From: an uncultured Ruminococcus sp.
GTDB lineage: Bacteria; Bacillota; Clostridia; Oscillospirales; Ruminococcaceae
Assembly (NCBI GenBank): GCA_900545285.1
Contig: UQYK01000001.1
Coordinates: forward strand, 77,526 to 141,525
DNA: 64,000 nucleotides
Direction of reading: 5' to 3'
Shown here: positions 1 through 8,867 of the stretch, in pieces
Layout of the letters: the number at the start of each line of letters is the position of its first letter
Position numbering within the stretch: position 1 is the stretch's first letter
The notes under the pieces: generated by a model
Seen by the model: the letters and a program-made list of their open reading frames with translations, nothing else
What the model was told of the DNA's origin: nothing
Database searches by the model: none
Translations under genes and position numbers: made by a program

Positions 1-293
1 CAAAGGGCTACTGGGGTAGCAAGAGCAAGCACTTCAAGATGGCAAAACAGGCCGTTATGAAGTCTGGCAACTATGCATACATCGGCAGAAAGCAGAAGAA
101 GAGAGAGTTCCGTCAGCTGTGGATCACTCGTATTTCTGCAGCATGCAAGATGAACGGCATCAACTATTCTCAGTTCATGAACGGCTGCAAGAAGGCTGGC
201 ATCACACTGAACCGCAAGATGCTGTCTGAAATTGCAATTCACGATGCAGCAGGCTTTACTGCAATCGTAGAGCAGGCAAAGGCTGCACTCTAA
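1..293 (+). CDS. rplT: 50S ribosomal protein L20 (3' part)
   Basis: This is the C-terminal part of ribosomal protein L20, which binds 23S rRNA early in 50S assembly. The gene runs off the left edge. The readable frame starts at position 3 ([12 protein letters not shown]...) and gives about 96 residues of the usual ~117. The motifs [17 protein letters not shown] and [18 protein letters not shown] are typical of L20. Only the basic N-terminal rRNA-binding tail is missing. It would normally be the last gene of an infC-rpmI-rplT operon, and the hairpin just downstream fits an operon end. Confidence 0.97.
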   Translation, partial: KGYWGSKSKHFKMAKQAVMKSGNYAYIGRKQKKREFRQLWITRISAACKMNGINYSQFMNGCKKAGITLNRKMLSEIAIHDAAGFTAIVEQAKAAL

Positions 294-308
294 GGATTGT
301 CGGATCCG

Positions 309-343
309 AAACACGCTCTGATACATACGGGGCGTGTTTTGTT
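309..343 (+). terminator. Intrinsic terminator after rplT
   Basis: An inverted repeat (AAACACGC at 309-316, GCGTGTTT at 332-339) is followed by a short T-rich tract. It lies 16 nt past the rplT stop, where the operon would end. The T-run is interrupted, so strength is uncertain. Confidence 0.6.
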
Positions 344-431
344 GTATCTGGAGGATTCTGCCCGGCAAGCAGTCCGGGAAAATCAAAAAACGGGATATCA
401 CATCCTTTTTGAGAAGCGGAGCGGATAACAA

Positions 432-1235
432 ATGACACAGATGCCGGAAAAACTGACGGCACGGGACAACAGTGCCGTAAAATTATATCGCAAGCTGGCG
501 CGTTCCAAAAAAGAACGGTATCGGGAGGGGCTTTTTGTCCTGGAGGGACACCGCCTGGTGACGGATGCGCTGCGCAGCGGTGCCAGCTTCACCCACCTGT
601 TCTGGACGGAGGAAGGCTATACACGATGGAACCAGGAGACGATCCAGGCTGATTTGAGAGAAACACGCTGTGCGCTTCTTTCCAATGAGCTTGGGACAGA
701 TCTGTCTCAGACAGAGCATTCCCAGGGCGTGTACGCCATCTGCCGGATGCCCCGGCAGCCGGAGCTTTCTCAGCTGATCCGGCCGGGCGGAATTTATGCG
801 GTTCTGCATCAGCTCCAGGATCCGGGCAACGCCGGAATGATTCTGCGGACAGCGGACGCCATGGGACTGGACGGTGTGATCTACAGCGCCAGCTGTGATA
901 TTTACAGCCCGAAGGTTGTGCGCGCCACCATGGGCTCTCTGTTCCGGGTGCCGGTGTGCTGTACGGCGGCGCTGGAACCGGTGCTGGAAGCCTGCCGGGA
1001 AGCCGGTGTGGAAAGCTGTGCCGCCGTGGTGAGCGGCGCGGCGGAATTGGTGGGGCAGTGTCAGTTTGCAGCAGGAACGGCTGCCGTCATCGGAAACGAG
1101 GGGAACGGTCTGCCGGCAGAGGCAATTGCAGCCTGTGACCGGCGGATTACCATTCCCATGCATGGTACCATTGAATCTTTGAATGCGGCTATGGCGGCCG
1201 GGATTATCTTGTGGGAAATTAAACGGGGCAGATAA
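432..1235 (+). CDS. TrmH/SpoU-family RNA 2'-O-methyltransferase
   Basis: A 267-residue SPOUT-class methyltransferase that would transfer a methyl group from S-adenosylmethionine to a ribose 2'-OH in rRNA or tRNA. Residues ~1-100 form the SpoU substrate-binding domain (KKERYREGLFVLEGHRLV). Residues ~110-265 are the trefoil-knot catalytic domain with its three motifs: LQDPGNAGMILRTADAMG (motif 1, catalytic Arg), VIGNEGNGL (motif 2) and IPMHGTIESLNAAMAAGI (motif 3, SAM loop). It resembles RlmB or TsnR-like proteins, but the exact target nucleotide cannot be read from sequence. It lies directly upstream of dprA with a 30-nt gap and is probably co-transcribed with it. Confidence 0.9.
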   Translation: MTQMPEKLTARDNSAVKLYRKLARSKKERYREGLFVLEGHRLVTDALRSGASFTHLFWTEEGYTRWNQETIQADLRETRCALLSNELGTDLSQTEHSQGVYAICRMPRQPELSQLIRPGGIYAVLHQLQDPGNAGMILRTADAMGLDGVIYSASCDIYSPKVVRATMGSLFRVPVCCTAALEPVLEACREAGVESCAAVVSGAAELVGQCQFAAGTAAVIGNEGNGLPAEAIAACDRRITIPMHGTIESLNAAMAAGIILWEIKRGR

Positions 1236-1265
1236 GAAAGGCTCCCGAAAATGGGGTGAAAAACA

Positions 1266-2501
1266 GTGGAAGAGATACGCAGTTTGTTATGGCTGGTTAT
1301 GGTGCTGGGGGCAGGCAATCCCCAGATCTGGACGCTGCTGCATCGCTATGAAACGCCGGAGGCGGCATGCGCTGCCCTGAAACGGCCGGATGCCGCAGAG
1401 GAACTGCATCTGCCGGCACATGTCTGGCGAAGAGTACGGGACACGGGCGAAGCGCAGGTGGAGGAAATGCTGGAACGGTGCAGCCGTCTGCAAATTTCCC
1501 TGCTGTGGTATGGAGACGCCGCCTATCCGGAGGCGCTGCTTTCTATTGTTAATCCGCCGGTGATTTTGTTTTATCAGGGGAATCTGACGCTGCTGCGGGA
1601 GCATTTGCTGCTGACAGTGGTGGGTACCCGGAATCCGTCGGAGTACAGTCTGCGCGTGGAAAAGGCCATCTGCCGGGATCTGGTGCTGTTGGATTTTGTA
1701 CCGGCAACCGGATTTGCTGTGGGTGCGGATATTACGGCAAATCTCTGTGCGGCAGAAGCCGGAAAGCCCAGCATTGCCGTGATGGGATGCGGTCTGGATG
1801 TGCCGTATCCCGGCCCGAATGTGGGATATAAGCAGAAGATTCTGGACACCGGCGGTTTGCTGCTGTCTGAGCTTTTGCCGGGGACGGCACCCTCCCGTTC
1901 CAGCTTTCCTATGCGGAACCGGATTTTGTCCGGGATCAGTATGGGAACCTTTGTGGTACAGGCACCTGCCAGAAGCGGCGCGCTCATTACCGCAGAGTAT
2001 GCCATGGAGCAGGGGAGAGACGTTTTTTGCGTACCGCCGGCGGATTTATTTGACAAACGCTATATGGGTGTGATAAAATATCTTCGGGATGGTGCCATTC
2101 CCGTCTTCGACAGCCGGGACATCATCTATGAATATTATACCAGCCACGCACATATGATTGCGGCATCGGCGCTGTATGCGGAAAATCGCCGAAAGTCCGG
2201 CAGTCTGGTGATGGAGCTGGACGAGAAAAAGGCAGCCGCCGCACCGCAGAAATCCAGTGCGGCGAAGCCGGAACCGGTGCTGGAAACCGTGCCGCCGGAG
2301 CCGGCAGTTTCAGACGAAGCGCTGCCGGAAGGACTGGCACGGGAAGTTGCGGCGCTTCTGCGGCAGCAGACTGTGATGCATATGGATCAGATTGCGGCCG
2401 AACTGGATGCACCCATGGAAGAACTGACCACAGTTTTAACAGAACTGGAGCTGTACGGCGCGGTAGAACGTCTGCCGGGAAAACAGTTCCGGATTCTGTA
2501 G
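1266..2501 (+). CDS. dprA: DNA-processing protein DprA
   Basis: DprA loads RecA onto incoming single-stranded DNA during natural transformation. The 411-residue protein has a helical N-terminal region, a Rossmann-like DprA core (VVGTRNPSEYSLRVEK, ATGFAVGADITANL, VMGCGLDVPYP, SFPMRNRILSGIS, ARSGALITAEYAMEQGRDVF) and a C-terminal winged helix (~residues 345-411) after an Ala/Pro-rich linker. The start is GTG at 1266. It sits between an rRNA methyltransferase and topA, the common Firmicutes order dprA-topA-trmFO. No other competence gene is in the window, so transformability cannot be judged. Confidence 0.95.
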   Translation: MEEIRSLLWLVMVLGAGNPQIWTLLHRYETPEAACAALKRPDAAEELHLPAHVWRRVRDTGEAQVEEMLERCSRLQISLLWYGDAAYPEALLSIVNPPVILFYQGNLTLLREHLLLTVVGTRNPSEYSLRVEKAICRDLVLLDFVPATGFAVGADITANLCAAEAGKPSIAVMGCGLDVPYPGPNVGYKQKILDTGGLLLSELLPGTAPSRSSFPMRNRILSGISMGTFVVQAPARSGALITAEYAMEQGRDVFCVPPADLFDKRYMGVIKYLRDGAIPVFDSRDIIYEYYTSHAHMIAASALYAENRRKSGSLVMELDEKKAAAAPQKSSAAKPEPVLETVPPEPAVSDEALPEGLAREVAALLRQQTVMHMDQIAAELDAPMEELTTVLTELELYGAVERLPGKQFRIL

Positions 2502-2642
2502 GCATTTGCTTTTTGCAAAATGACGGCAGACCGGATTTTGCAGGGAATCCAAAATGCCATTGACGCAGGAATCTGCGCCGGTTGAGAGATGGAGTGTTTG
2601 TCCGGCAGCAGGCTCGGACACAAAGAGAGAGATTGAGAGATT

Positions 2643-4733
2643 ATGTCAAATTTAGTCATTGTGGAATCGCCGGCAAAGGCGAAAACCATTCAAAAATATC
2701 TGGGCAAGGACTATGATGTCATTGCCTCTATGGGACATGTGCGGGATTTGCCGAAGTCTAAGCTGGGCGTAGATGTGGAAAACGGATTTCAGCCCAAGTA
2801 TACAGATATGAAGGGCAAGGAGGACGTGATCAAAAAGCTGAAGGAACACGCCAAAAAGTGCGACCGCGTCTATCTGGCAACCGACCCGGACCGGGAGGGA
2901 GAAGCCATTTCCTGGCACATTGCACAGCTGTTGAACCTGGATCTGAATGCAGATGACCGGGTGGAATTCAATGAAATTACAAGGGGCGGCATTCAGGCCG
3001 GCATGAGTCATCCCCATAAGATTGATCTGGACTTGGTGAACGCCCAGCAGGCGCGCCGCATTCTGGATCGTCTGGTGGGATATAAGCTCAGCCCGTTTTT
3101 GTGGAAAAAGGTACGCCGGGGACTTTCTGCCGGACGGGTACAGTCCGTTGCAGTACGCCTGGTGGTAGACCGGGAAAATGAAATCCGGGCATTTGTGCCT
3201 CAGGAATACTGGTCCATTGACGCAAAGTTTACCGCGCCCCCTTCCCGAAAGGTGTTTGCGGCAAAGCTGGTCAAGGTGGACGGCAATCGGGTGGATAAGA
3301 CGGAGATTCCGGACAAGGATGCAGCAGATGCACTCCTGGCACGGCTCCAGTCTGCCGCATATCACGTTTCCAGTGTGAAAAAACGGGTGACAAAGCGCCA
3401 CCCGGCACCGCCGTTTATCACTTCTACCTTGCAGCAGGATGCGTCCTATCGCCTGGGATTTCAGTCCAAGCGCACCATGAAGGTGGCGCAGGAACTGTAT
3501 GAAGGTGTGGAAATTGACGGCCTGGGTGCAGTGGGCCTGATTACCTATATGCGTACAGACAGCCTGCGGATTTCCACAGAGGCGCAGCAGGCGGCTTCGG
3601 ACTATGTGACAGAGAAGTACGGAAAGGAATTCCTGCCGCCGGAACCCCGTGTCTATAAATCCAAGAAAAATGCACAGGATGCCCACGAAGCCATTCGTCC
3701 GTCTCTGCCGGAGCTGACCCCGGATCGGGTAAAGAACAGCCTGACCGCAGATCAGTTCAAGCTCTACAAGCTGATCTGGGAGCGCTTTATCGCCAGCCAG
3801 ATGGCAGATGCTCTGATGGATACGGTTTCTGTGGAAATTGAAGCGGACGGCTGCATCTTCAAGGCAACCGGCTCTACGGTGAAGTTTGAAGGCTTTACCG
3901 TGCTCTATGATGAAACCAAGGGCGACAAGAGCGAAAACAAGAACCTGCCGGAGCTGGAAAAGGGCATGGAAATCAAGGTGAAGTCTCTGGAGGGAAACCA
4001 GCACTTTACTCAGGCACCGCCGCGCTATACGGAAGCAACACTGATCAAGGCACTGGAAGAAAACGGAATCGGCCGTCCGAGTACCTATGCACCGACCATT
4101 ACCACCATCACCTCACACCTCTATGTAGAACGGGAGGGAAAACAGCTGAAACCTACCGTACTGGGTGAGGTGACAACGGAACTGATGAAGGAACATTTCC
4201 CCAATATTCTGGACGTGAAATTCACAGCGGAAATGGAAAACAGCCTGGACGATGTGGAACGGGGCAAAAAGAGCTGGGTTTCCACACTGGACGATTTCTA
4301 CGGTGATTTTTCGAAAACTCTGGAAACCGCAGAAGAGAAGATGGAAGGCAAGCGCGTCAAGGTACCGGATGAGGAAACCGACATTGTCTGCGATCAGTGC
4401 GGCCGGAATATGGTAATTAAAATCGGCAGATACGGCCGCTTTTTGGCATGCCCGGGCTTTCCGGAGTGCAAGAACACCAAAAAAATTGTACAGGAAACCG
4501 CCGGCAATTGTCCGCTTTGCGGCGAAAAGGTAATCCTGAAAAAATCCAAGCGCGGCAGAAGCTTTTACGGATGCAGCGCTTATCCGGCATGCAACTTTAT
4601 GACCTGGAATGTGCCCACAGAGGAAAAGTGCCCGCAGTGCGGCTGCACCCTGTTCCAGAAGGGCGGAAAGTCCGGCACACTGGTCTGCGAAAAGCCGGGA
4701 TGCGGCTATTCCCGTCCGGTAGGAGGTGCGTAA
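2643..4733 (+). CDS. topA: DNA topoisomerase I (type IA)
   Basis: It relaxes negative supercoils through a transient 5'-phosphotyrosyl break. The 696-residue protein has an N-terminal TOPRIM domain (IVESPAKAKTIQKYLG; acidic motif DPDREGE from residue ~81) and the catalytic tyrosine in ITYMRTDS (about Tyr302). From residue ~583 there are three C-terminal Cys4 zinc ribbons (CDQC...CPGFPEC, CPLC...CSAYPAC, CPQC...CEKPGC). Length and order match bacterial TopA. The start has an SD-like purine tract (AGAGAGATTGAGAG) upstream. The stop codon abuts the trmFO start with no spacer, which suggests translational coupling. Confidence 0.97.
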   Translation: MSNLVIVESPAKAKTIQKYLGKDYDVIASMGHVRDLPKSKLGVDVENGFQPKYTDMKGKEDVIKKLKEHAKKCDRVYLATDPDREGEAISWHIAQLLNLDLNADDRVEFNEITRGGIQAGMSHPHKIDLDLVNAQQARRILDRLVGYKLSPFLWKKVRRGLSAGRVQSVAVRLVVDRENEIRAFVPQEYWSIDAKFTAPPSRKVFAAKLVKVDGNRVDKTEIPDKDAADALLARLQSAAYHVSSVKKRVTKRHPAPPFITSTLQQDASYRLGFQSKRTMKVAQELYEGVEIDGLGAVGLITYMRTDSLRISTEAQQAASDYVTEKYGKEFLPPEPRVYKSKKNAQDAHEAIRPSLPELTPDRVKNSLTADQFKLYKLIWERFIASQMADALMDTVSVEIEADGCIFKATGSTVKFEGFTVLYDETKGDKSENKNLPELEKGMEIKVKSLEGNQHFTQAPPRYTEATLIKALEENGIGRPSTYAPTITTITSHLYVEREGKQLKPTVLGEVTTELMKEHFPNILDVKFTAEMENSLDDVERGKKSWVSTLDDFYGDFSKTLETAEEKMEGKRVKVPDEETDIVCDQCGRNMVIKIGRYGRFLACPGFPECKNTKKIVQETAGNCPLCGEKVILKKSKRGRSFYGCSAYPACNFMTWNVPTEEKCPQCGCTLFQKGGKSGTLVCEKPGCGYSRPVGGA

Positions 4734-6047
4734 ATGGCAGAAGTGACCGTCATTGGCGGCGGACTGGCCGGCTGTGAAGCAGCGTGGCAGCTGGCAGAGG
4801 CCGGCTTTTCTGTGCGTCTGCTGGAAATGAAGCCGGTACAGTATACGCCGGCGCACCATTATGAGGGACTGGCAGAACTGGTTTGCTCCAATTCCCTGAA
4901 GGCAGACCGGCTGAATTCTGCGGCCGGCCTTCTGAAAGCGGAGATGACACGTCTGGGATCGCTGCTCATGCAGTGTGCCCGGAAATCTGCGGTTGCGGCC
5001 GGCGGCGCGCTGGCGGTAGACCGGAAGCAGTTTTCGGATCTGGCGACTGAGGCAATCCGGAACCATCCGAAAATTACGTTGGAAACGGCTGTGGTTACGG
5101 AGATTCCGGACACGCCGACGGTAGTTGCCACCGGGCCTCTCACTGAGGGCGCGCTGGCGGCAGATATTGAAAAGCGCTGCGGTACGCGTCTGAGCTTTTT
5201 TGATGCGGCGGCACCCATTGTCAGCTTTGAAAGCCTGGACAAGGAAAAGGTGTTCTTCGCGGCGCGCTATGGCCGGGGAGATGCGGATTATATCAACTGT
5301 CCCATGAACAAGGCGGAGTACGAGGCGTTTTATCAGGCACTGGTGGAGGCCGAGCGTGCACCACTGCACGACTGTGACAAGGATGCGTTCCGGGTATACG
5401 AGGGCTGTATGCCCATTGAGGTGCTGGCCTCCCGCGGGATGGATACCATGCGGTTCGGACCGCTGAAGCCGGTGGGACTGACGGATCCCCGTACCGGACA
5501 CCGGCCGTGGGCGGTGGTACAGCTGCGCCGGGAAAATCAGGAGGGCACAATGTACAATCTGGTGGGATTTCAGACGAATCTGAAATTTCCGGAACAGAAA
5601 CGGGTGTTCTCCATGATTCCCGGACTGGAGCATGCGGAGTTCCACCGCTATGGCGTAATGCACCGGAATTCGTTCCTGGACAGTCCTCGTCTGCTGGATG
5701 CGGACTATCACTTCCGGGGACAGGACGGGCTGTACTTTGCCGGACAGATGACCGGTGTGGAAGGCTATATGGAATCTGCGGCAAGCGGCATCCTCGCCGG
5801 AAAGAATCTGGCACGGCATTTGCAGGGAAAGCCGCCGCTTATTTTGCCCCGGGAAACCATGATGGGTGCACTGGCGGCCTATATCAGCAGTGCGCCTACT
5901 GAAAATTTCCAGCCCATGGGTGCCAATATGGGCATTCTGCCTGACCTGCCGGAGCGTATCCGGGGGAAGCAGGAGAAGTACCAGGTATATGCTGACCGTG
6001 GCATGGCGGCGCTGGAACAGGCTTTGTCGGAAATGGAGCAGGTGTAA
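4734..6047 (+). CDS. trmFO: Methylenetetrahydrofolate-tRNA-(uracil-54-C5)-methyltransferase TrmFO
   Basis: A 437-residue folate- and FAD-dependent enzyme that makes 5-methyluridine (T54) in the tRNA T-loop. This is the Firmicutes alternative to SAM-dependent TrmA. The N-terminus has the GidA-like dinucleotide fold VTVIGGGLAGCEAAWQLA. Other family blocks are LVCSNSLKADRLNSAAGLLK, CPMNKAEYEAFY and the C-terminal FAGQMTGVEGYMESAASG. It begins on the base after the topA stop, so the pair is surely one operon. It is followed by a large hairpin without a T-run before plsX. Confidence 0.96.
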   Translation: MAEVTVIGGGLAGCEAAWQLAEAGFSVRLLEMKPVQYTPAHHYEGLAELVCSNSLKADRLNSAAGLLKAEMTRLGSLLMQCARKSAVAAGGALAVDRKQFSDLATEAIRNHPKITLETAVVTEIPDTPTVVATGPLTEGALAADIEKRCGTRLSFFDAAAPIVSFESLDKEKVFFAARYGRGDADYINCPMNKAEYEAFYQALVEAERAPLHDCDKDAFRVYEGCMPIEVLASRGMDTMRFGPLKPVGLTDPRTGHRPWAVVQLRRENQEGTMYNLVGFQTNLKFPEQKRVFSMIPGLEHAEFHRYGVMHRNSFLDSPRLLDADYHFRGQDGLYFAGQMTGVEGYMESAASGILAGKNLARHLQGKPPLILPRETMMGALAAYISSAPTENFQPMGANMGILPDLPERIRGKQEKYQVYADRGMAALEQALSEMEQV

Positions 6048-6051
6048 AAAG

Positions 6052-6096
6052 CGGCTTTCACAGGTGCTGAGAACCGTTTTTCAGCGCCTGAAGCCG
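6052..6096 (+). other. Intercistronic hairpin between trmFO and plsX
   Basis: A long imperfect inverted repeat whose ends are CGGCTT and AAGCCG, with further pairing of CAGGTGCTGA with TCAGCGCCTG. No T-tract follows, so it looks more like an mRNA-stabilising or processing hairpin than a terminator. It separates the topA-trmFO pair from the lipid/RNase III group. Confidence 0.55.
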
Positions 6097-6123
6097 TGAA
6101 AACATAAGGGAGATCATACAATT

Positions 6124-7137
6124 TTGAATATTTTAATTGACGCATTCGGCGGTGATGATGCACCGCTGGAGGTAATCAAAGGCGGCGCACTGGCAGTACA
6201 GCAGCTGGGCGTAACCGTGACGCTGGTGGGGGATGAGGAAAAAATCAGATCCTGTGCCGCAGAAAACGGACTTTCTCTGGACGGAATGGAAATTCTCCAT
6301 GCGCCGGCTGTGTTCGACATTCACGAGGAACCCACTACGCTGCTGAAACAGCACAGGGATACCTCAATGGCAGTGGGCATGCAGGCGCTCCATGACGGCA
6401 TGGGCGATGCCTTTGTCTGTGCCGGAAGCACCGGCGCACTGTTGGTAGGCTCTACCTTTCTGGTAAAGCGGATTCCCGGCATCAAGCGCGCCGCAGTTGC
6501 TCCGGTACTGCCGACGGAAACTACGCCGTTTCTGCTCATTGACGGCGGTGCCAACAACGACTGCCGTCCGGAGATGCTGGTGCAGTTTGCCATTATGGGC
6601 AGCGCCTATATGGAAAAGGTCATGCATGTGCAGAATCCTCGCGTGGCGCTCCTGAACGTAGGCGCAGAGGAAACCAAGGGCAGAGAACTGGAACTGGAAT
6701 CCTATGTGCAGCTGTCCCAGGCACCAGTGCATTTTATCGGCAATATAGAAGCACGGGAACTGCCCAAGGGTGCCGCAGATGTGGTGGTGACAGACGGCTT
6801 TACCGGAAATGTTGCCTTAAAGCTGTATGAAGGCATGGGCAAATTTATGGCGCATCAGATGAAGGGCAACCTGTTTGCCGGATTTGCCGGAAAGCTGGCT
6901 GCGCTGCTGATTCTGCCGAAAATCAAGGCGCTCACCAAGAAGATGGACTATAAGGCAGTGGGCGGCGCTGTGATGCTGGGCGTACAAAAACCGGTAATCA
7001 AGGCGCACGGCAGCTCAGATGCCCAGGCGTTCTTCAATGCCATCCGGCAGGCCAGAGATTGTGCCGCCGGCAATGTGGTACAGGCAATTACAGAAACCGT
7101 TTCTGCCGGGAAAGCAGAAAAAACAGGAGGAAAATAA
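6124..7137 (+). CDS. plsX: Phosphate acyltransferase PlsX
   Basis: It converts acyl-ACP to acyl-phosphate, the donor used by PlsY in phosphatidic acid synthesis, and acts peripherally at the membrane. The 337-residue protein carries the PlsX hallmarks ILIDAFGGDDAP, AGSTGALL, RAAVAPVLP, LIDGGANNDC, GAEETKG, VVTDGFTGNVALK and KAHGSSDAQAF. The start is a TTG codon at 6124, behind the purine-rich AAGGGAG. In many Firmicutes plsX is followed by acpP and then rnc. Here rnc starts 5 nt after plsX and no acyl carrier protein gene lies between them. Confidence 0.95.
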   Translation: MNILIDAFGGDDAPLEVIKGGALAVQQLGVTVTLVGDEEKIRSCAAENGLSLDGMEILHAPAVFDIHEEPTTLLKQHRDTSMAVGMQALHDGMGDAFVCAGSTGALLVGSTFLVKRIPGIKRAAVAPVLPTETTPFLLIDGGANNDCRPEMLVQFAIMGSAYMEKVMHVQNPRVALLNVGAEETKGRELELESYVQLSQAPVHFIGNIEARELPKGAADVVVTDGFTGNVALKLYEGMGKFMAHQMKGNLFAGFAGKLAALLILPKIKALTKKMDYKAVGGAVMLGVQKPVIKAHGSSDAQAFFNAIRQARDCAAGNVVQAITETVSAGKAEKTGGK

Positions 7138-7142
7138 ACATT

Positions 7143-7850
7143 ATGGAGCATACAGAATATGTGGATTTAGGCCGGTTTGAGACTTATATCCGCTATCATT
7201 TTCATGACAAGCATATTTTACTGGAGGCACTGTCCCACTCTTCTTATGCCAACGAAAAGCGAAAGACAAGAAAGTGCAATGAGCGGCTGGAATTTTTAGG
7301 AGACAGCGTGCTGTCCATTGTAGTTTCTGATTTCCTGTTCCGGAAGTATCCGGAACTGCCGGAGGGCGAACTGACAAAGCTGCGTGCCTCTATGGTCTGC
7401 GAAAAAGCACTGCATGTCTTTGCGCAGGAAATCCACCTGGGAGAATTCCTGCTTCTGGGAAAGGGCGAGGAAAACACCGGCGGCAGAGAGCGCTCTTCCA
7501 TTTTGGCAGATGCGTTTGAAGCTGTAATTGCGGCCATTTATCTGGATGGCGGCATGGATGCGGCAAAGCGGCATATTCTGCGGTTTATTCCCAGCGACCC
7601 GGAAGAGGAAGAACCCATCGGCTTCCAGGACTATAAAACGCAGCTCCAGGAAGTCATCCAGAAAAACCCGGAAGAAAAGGTGGAATATGTGCTGGTGGCA
7701 GAATCCGGCCCGGATCACAACAAGGCATTTCAGGTGGAGGTCTGCCTGAATTCCAATGTGATCGGAACTGGTGTAGGGCACAGCAAGAAGGCGGCAGAGC
7801 AGCAGGCGGCCAAGGAGGCGCTGTCTCTCATGGGCTATGGCAAAGCATAA
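7143..7850 (+). CDS. rnc: Ribonuclease III
   Basis: A double-strand-specific endoribonuclease that processes rRNA precursors and structured mRNAs. The 235-residue protein has the RNase III signature ERLEFLGDSVLS with its catalytic acidic residues, ADAFEAVIAAIYLDGG, and a C-terminal dsRNA-binding domain (from DYKTQLQEVIQ to AAEQQAAKEAL). The start at 7143 has an ideal AGGAGG 11 nt upstream; a longer in-frame extension inside plsX is rejected. The 3' end overlaps the next gene by 14 nt, and smc and ftsY follow, the usual rnc-smc-ftsY neighbourhood. Confidence 0.96.
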   Translation: MEHTEYVDLGRFETYIRYHFHDKHILLEALSHSSYANEKRKTRKCNERLEFLGDSVLSIVVSDFLFRKYPELPEGELTKLRASMVCEKALHVFAQEIHLGEFLLLGKGEENTGGRERSSILADAFEAVIAAIYLDGGMDAAKRHILRFIPSDPEEEEPIGFQDYKTQLQEVIQKNPEEKVEYVLVAESGPDHNKAFQVEVCLNSNVIGTGVGHSKKAAEQQAAKEALSLMGYGKA

Positions 7851-8859
7851 AACCCTTGCCTTTTTCATTCCCCACCGGGGGTGTCCTCATCAGTGCAGCT
7901 TTTGCGATCAGCGCACTATCAGCGGAACAGTGCAGGCTCCTGCGCCGGAGGAAATCGCACAGACCTGTGAGGAAATGCTGGAGCGCCAAGCACCGCTGAA
8001 AGACGCAGAAATCGCCTTTTTCGGCGGCAGCTTTACCGCAGTAGAGCCGGATTATCAGACGGCGCTGCTGGAAGCTGTACAGCCCTATCTGGGGGCAGGA
8101 CGGTTTTCCGGCATCCGGATTTCCACGCGGCCGGATGCCATTGATGCGGCTGTGATACAGCGGCTGAAACAGTATCATGTTACCGCAGTGGAATTGGGTG
8201 CGCAGAGCATGTGTGATACGGTACTGGAACAGAATGAACGGGGACACAGCGCAGCAGATGTCCGCCGTGCCAGTCAGATGCTGCGGCAGGCCGGGTTTTC
8301 CCTGGGACTGCAGCAGATGGTGGGGCTGTACGGCAGCACATTGCAGGATGAATATGACACGCTGGAACAGCTGCTCCTGTGTCAGCCGGAGACGCTGCGC
8401 ATTTATCCTACGGTGGTACTCGCCGGCACAAGGCTGGCAGAATACTGTCAGCCTGGCGTGTATCCGGCGCTGTCACAGGAAGAAGTGCTGGACTACTGCG
8501 CGGACGCGCTGTGCCGCTGTCATGCAGCTGGTGTGCGTGTGATTCGGCTGGGGCTGCACGATACGCCTTCTCTCCGGCAGAATATGATCGCTGGGTATTT
8601 TCACCCGGCATACGGAGAACTGGTGGAATCCCGGCTGTATCTGCGGCAGCTGCAAAAGGCGGCAGCAGATTGTGGAAAACCGGAACTCTTTGTGGAAACG
8701 GCTCTCCGTACTATGAGTAAAGTGCTGGGACAGTGCGGCTGCAACCGGGAAGCGATGGCAAAACAGGGCGTAACGCTCCGGGTGCAGGAAAGCGCTGCGG
8801 TGTTATCGGGGACGTTTCTCACAGATGGAAGATGTTATGGAATCTATACGGCGAAATGA
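7837..8859 (+). CDS. Radical SAM protein, Elp3-like N-terminal type
   Basis: A 340-residue radical SAM protein with the cluster motif CPHQCSFC (C16, C20, C23) near the N-terminus, FFGGSFTA as the SAM-binding GGE-like region, and ELGAQSMCDTVLEQNERGH typical of the Elp3/COG1243 group. It lacks the C-terminal acetyltransferase domain of full Elp3. Such short Elp3-like proteins are common beside rnc and smc in Clostridia, and their substrate is not established; tRNA modification is a reasonable guess only. It overlaps rnc by 14 nt and the downstream gene begins 8 nt later, so it belongs to the same operon. Confidence 0.85.
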   Translation: MAKHKTLAFFIPHRGCPHQCSFCDQRTISGTVQAPAPEEIAQTCEEMLERQAPLKDAEIAFFGGSFTAVEPDYQTALLEAVQPYLGAGRFSGIRISTRPDAIDAAVIQRLKQYHVTAVELGAQSMCDTVLEQNERGHSAADVRRASQMLRQAGFSLGLQQMVGLYGSTLQDEYDTLEQLLLCQPETLRIYPTVVLAGTRLAEYCQPGVYPALSQEEVLDYCADALCRCHAAGVRVIRLGLHDTPSLRQNMIAGYFHPAYGELVESRLYLRQLQKAAADCGKPELFVETALRTMSKVLGQCGCNREAMAKQGVTLRVQESAAVLSGTFLTDGRCYGIYTAK

Positions 8860-8867
8860 GGGAATGC

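Noticed and set aside
483..1163. Long minus-strand open frames opposite plus-strand genes (also 2652-4004, 4113-5819, 13776-14879, 26351-27814)
   Set aside because: They lie exactly antisense to clearly identified genes, lack family motifs and ribosome-binding sites, and follow from codon bias of the real genes.
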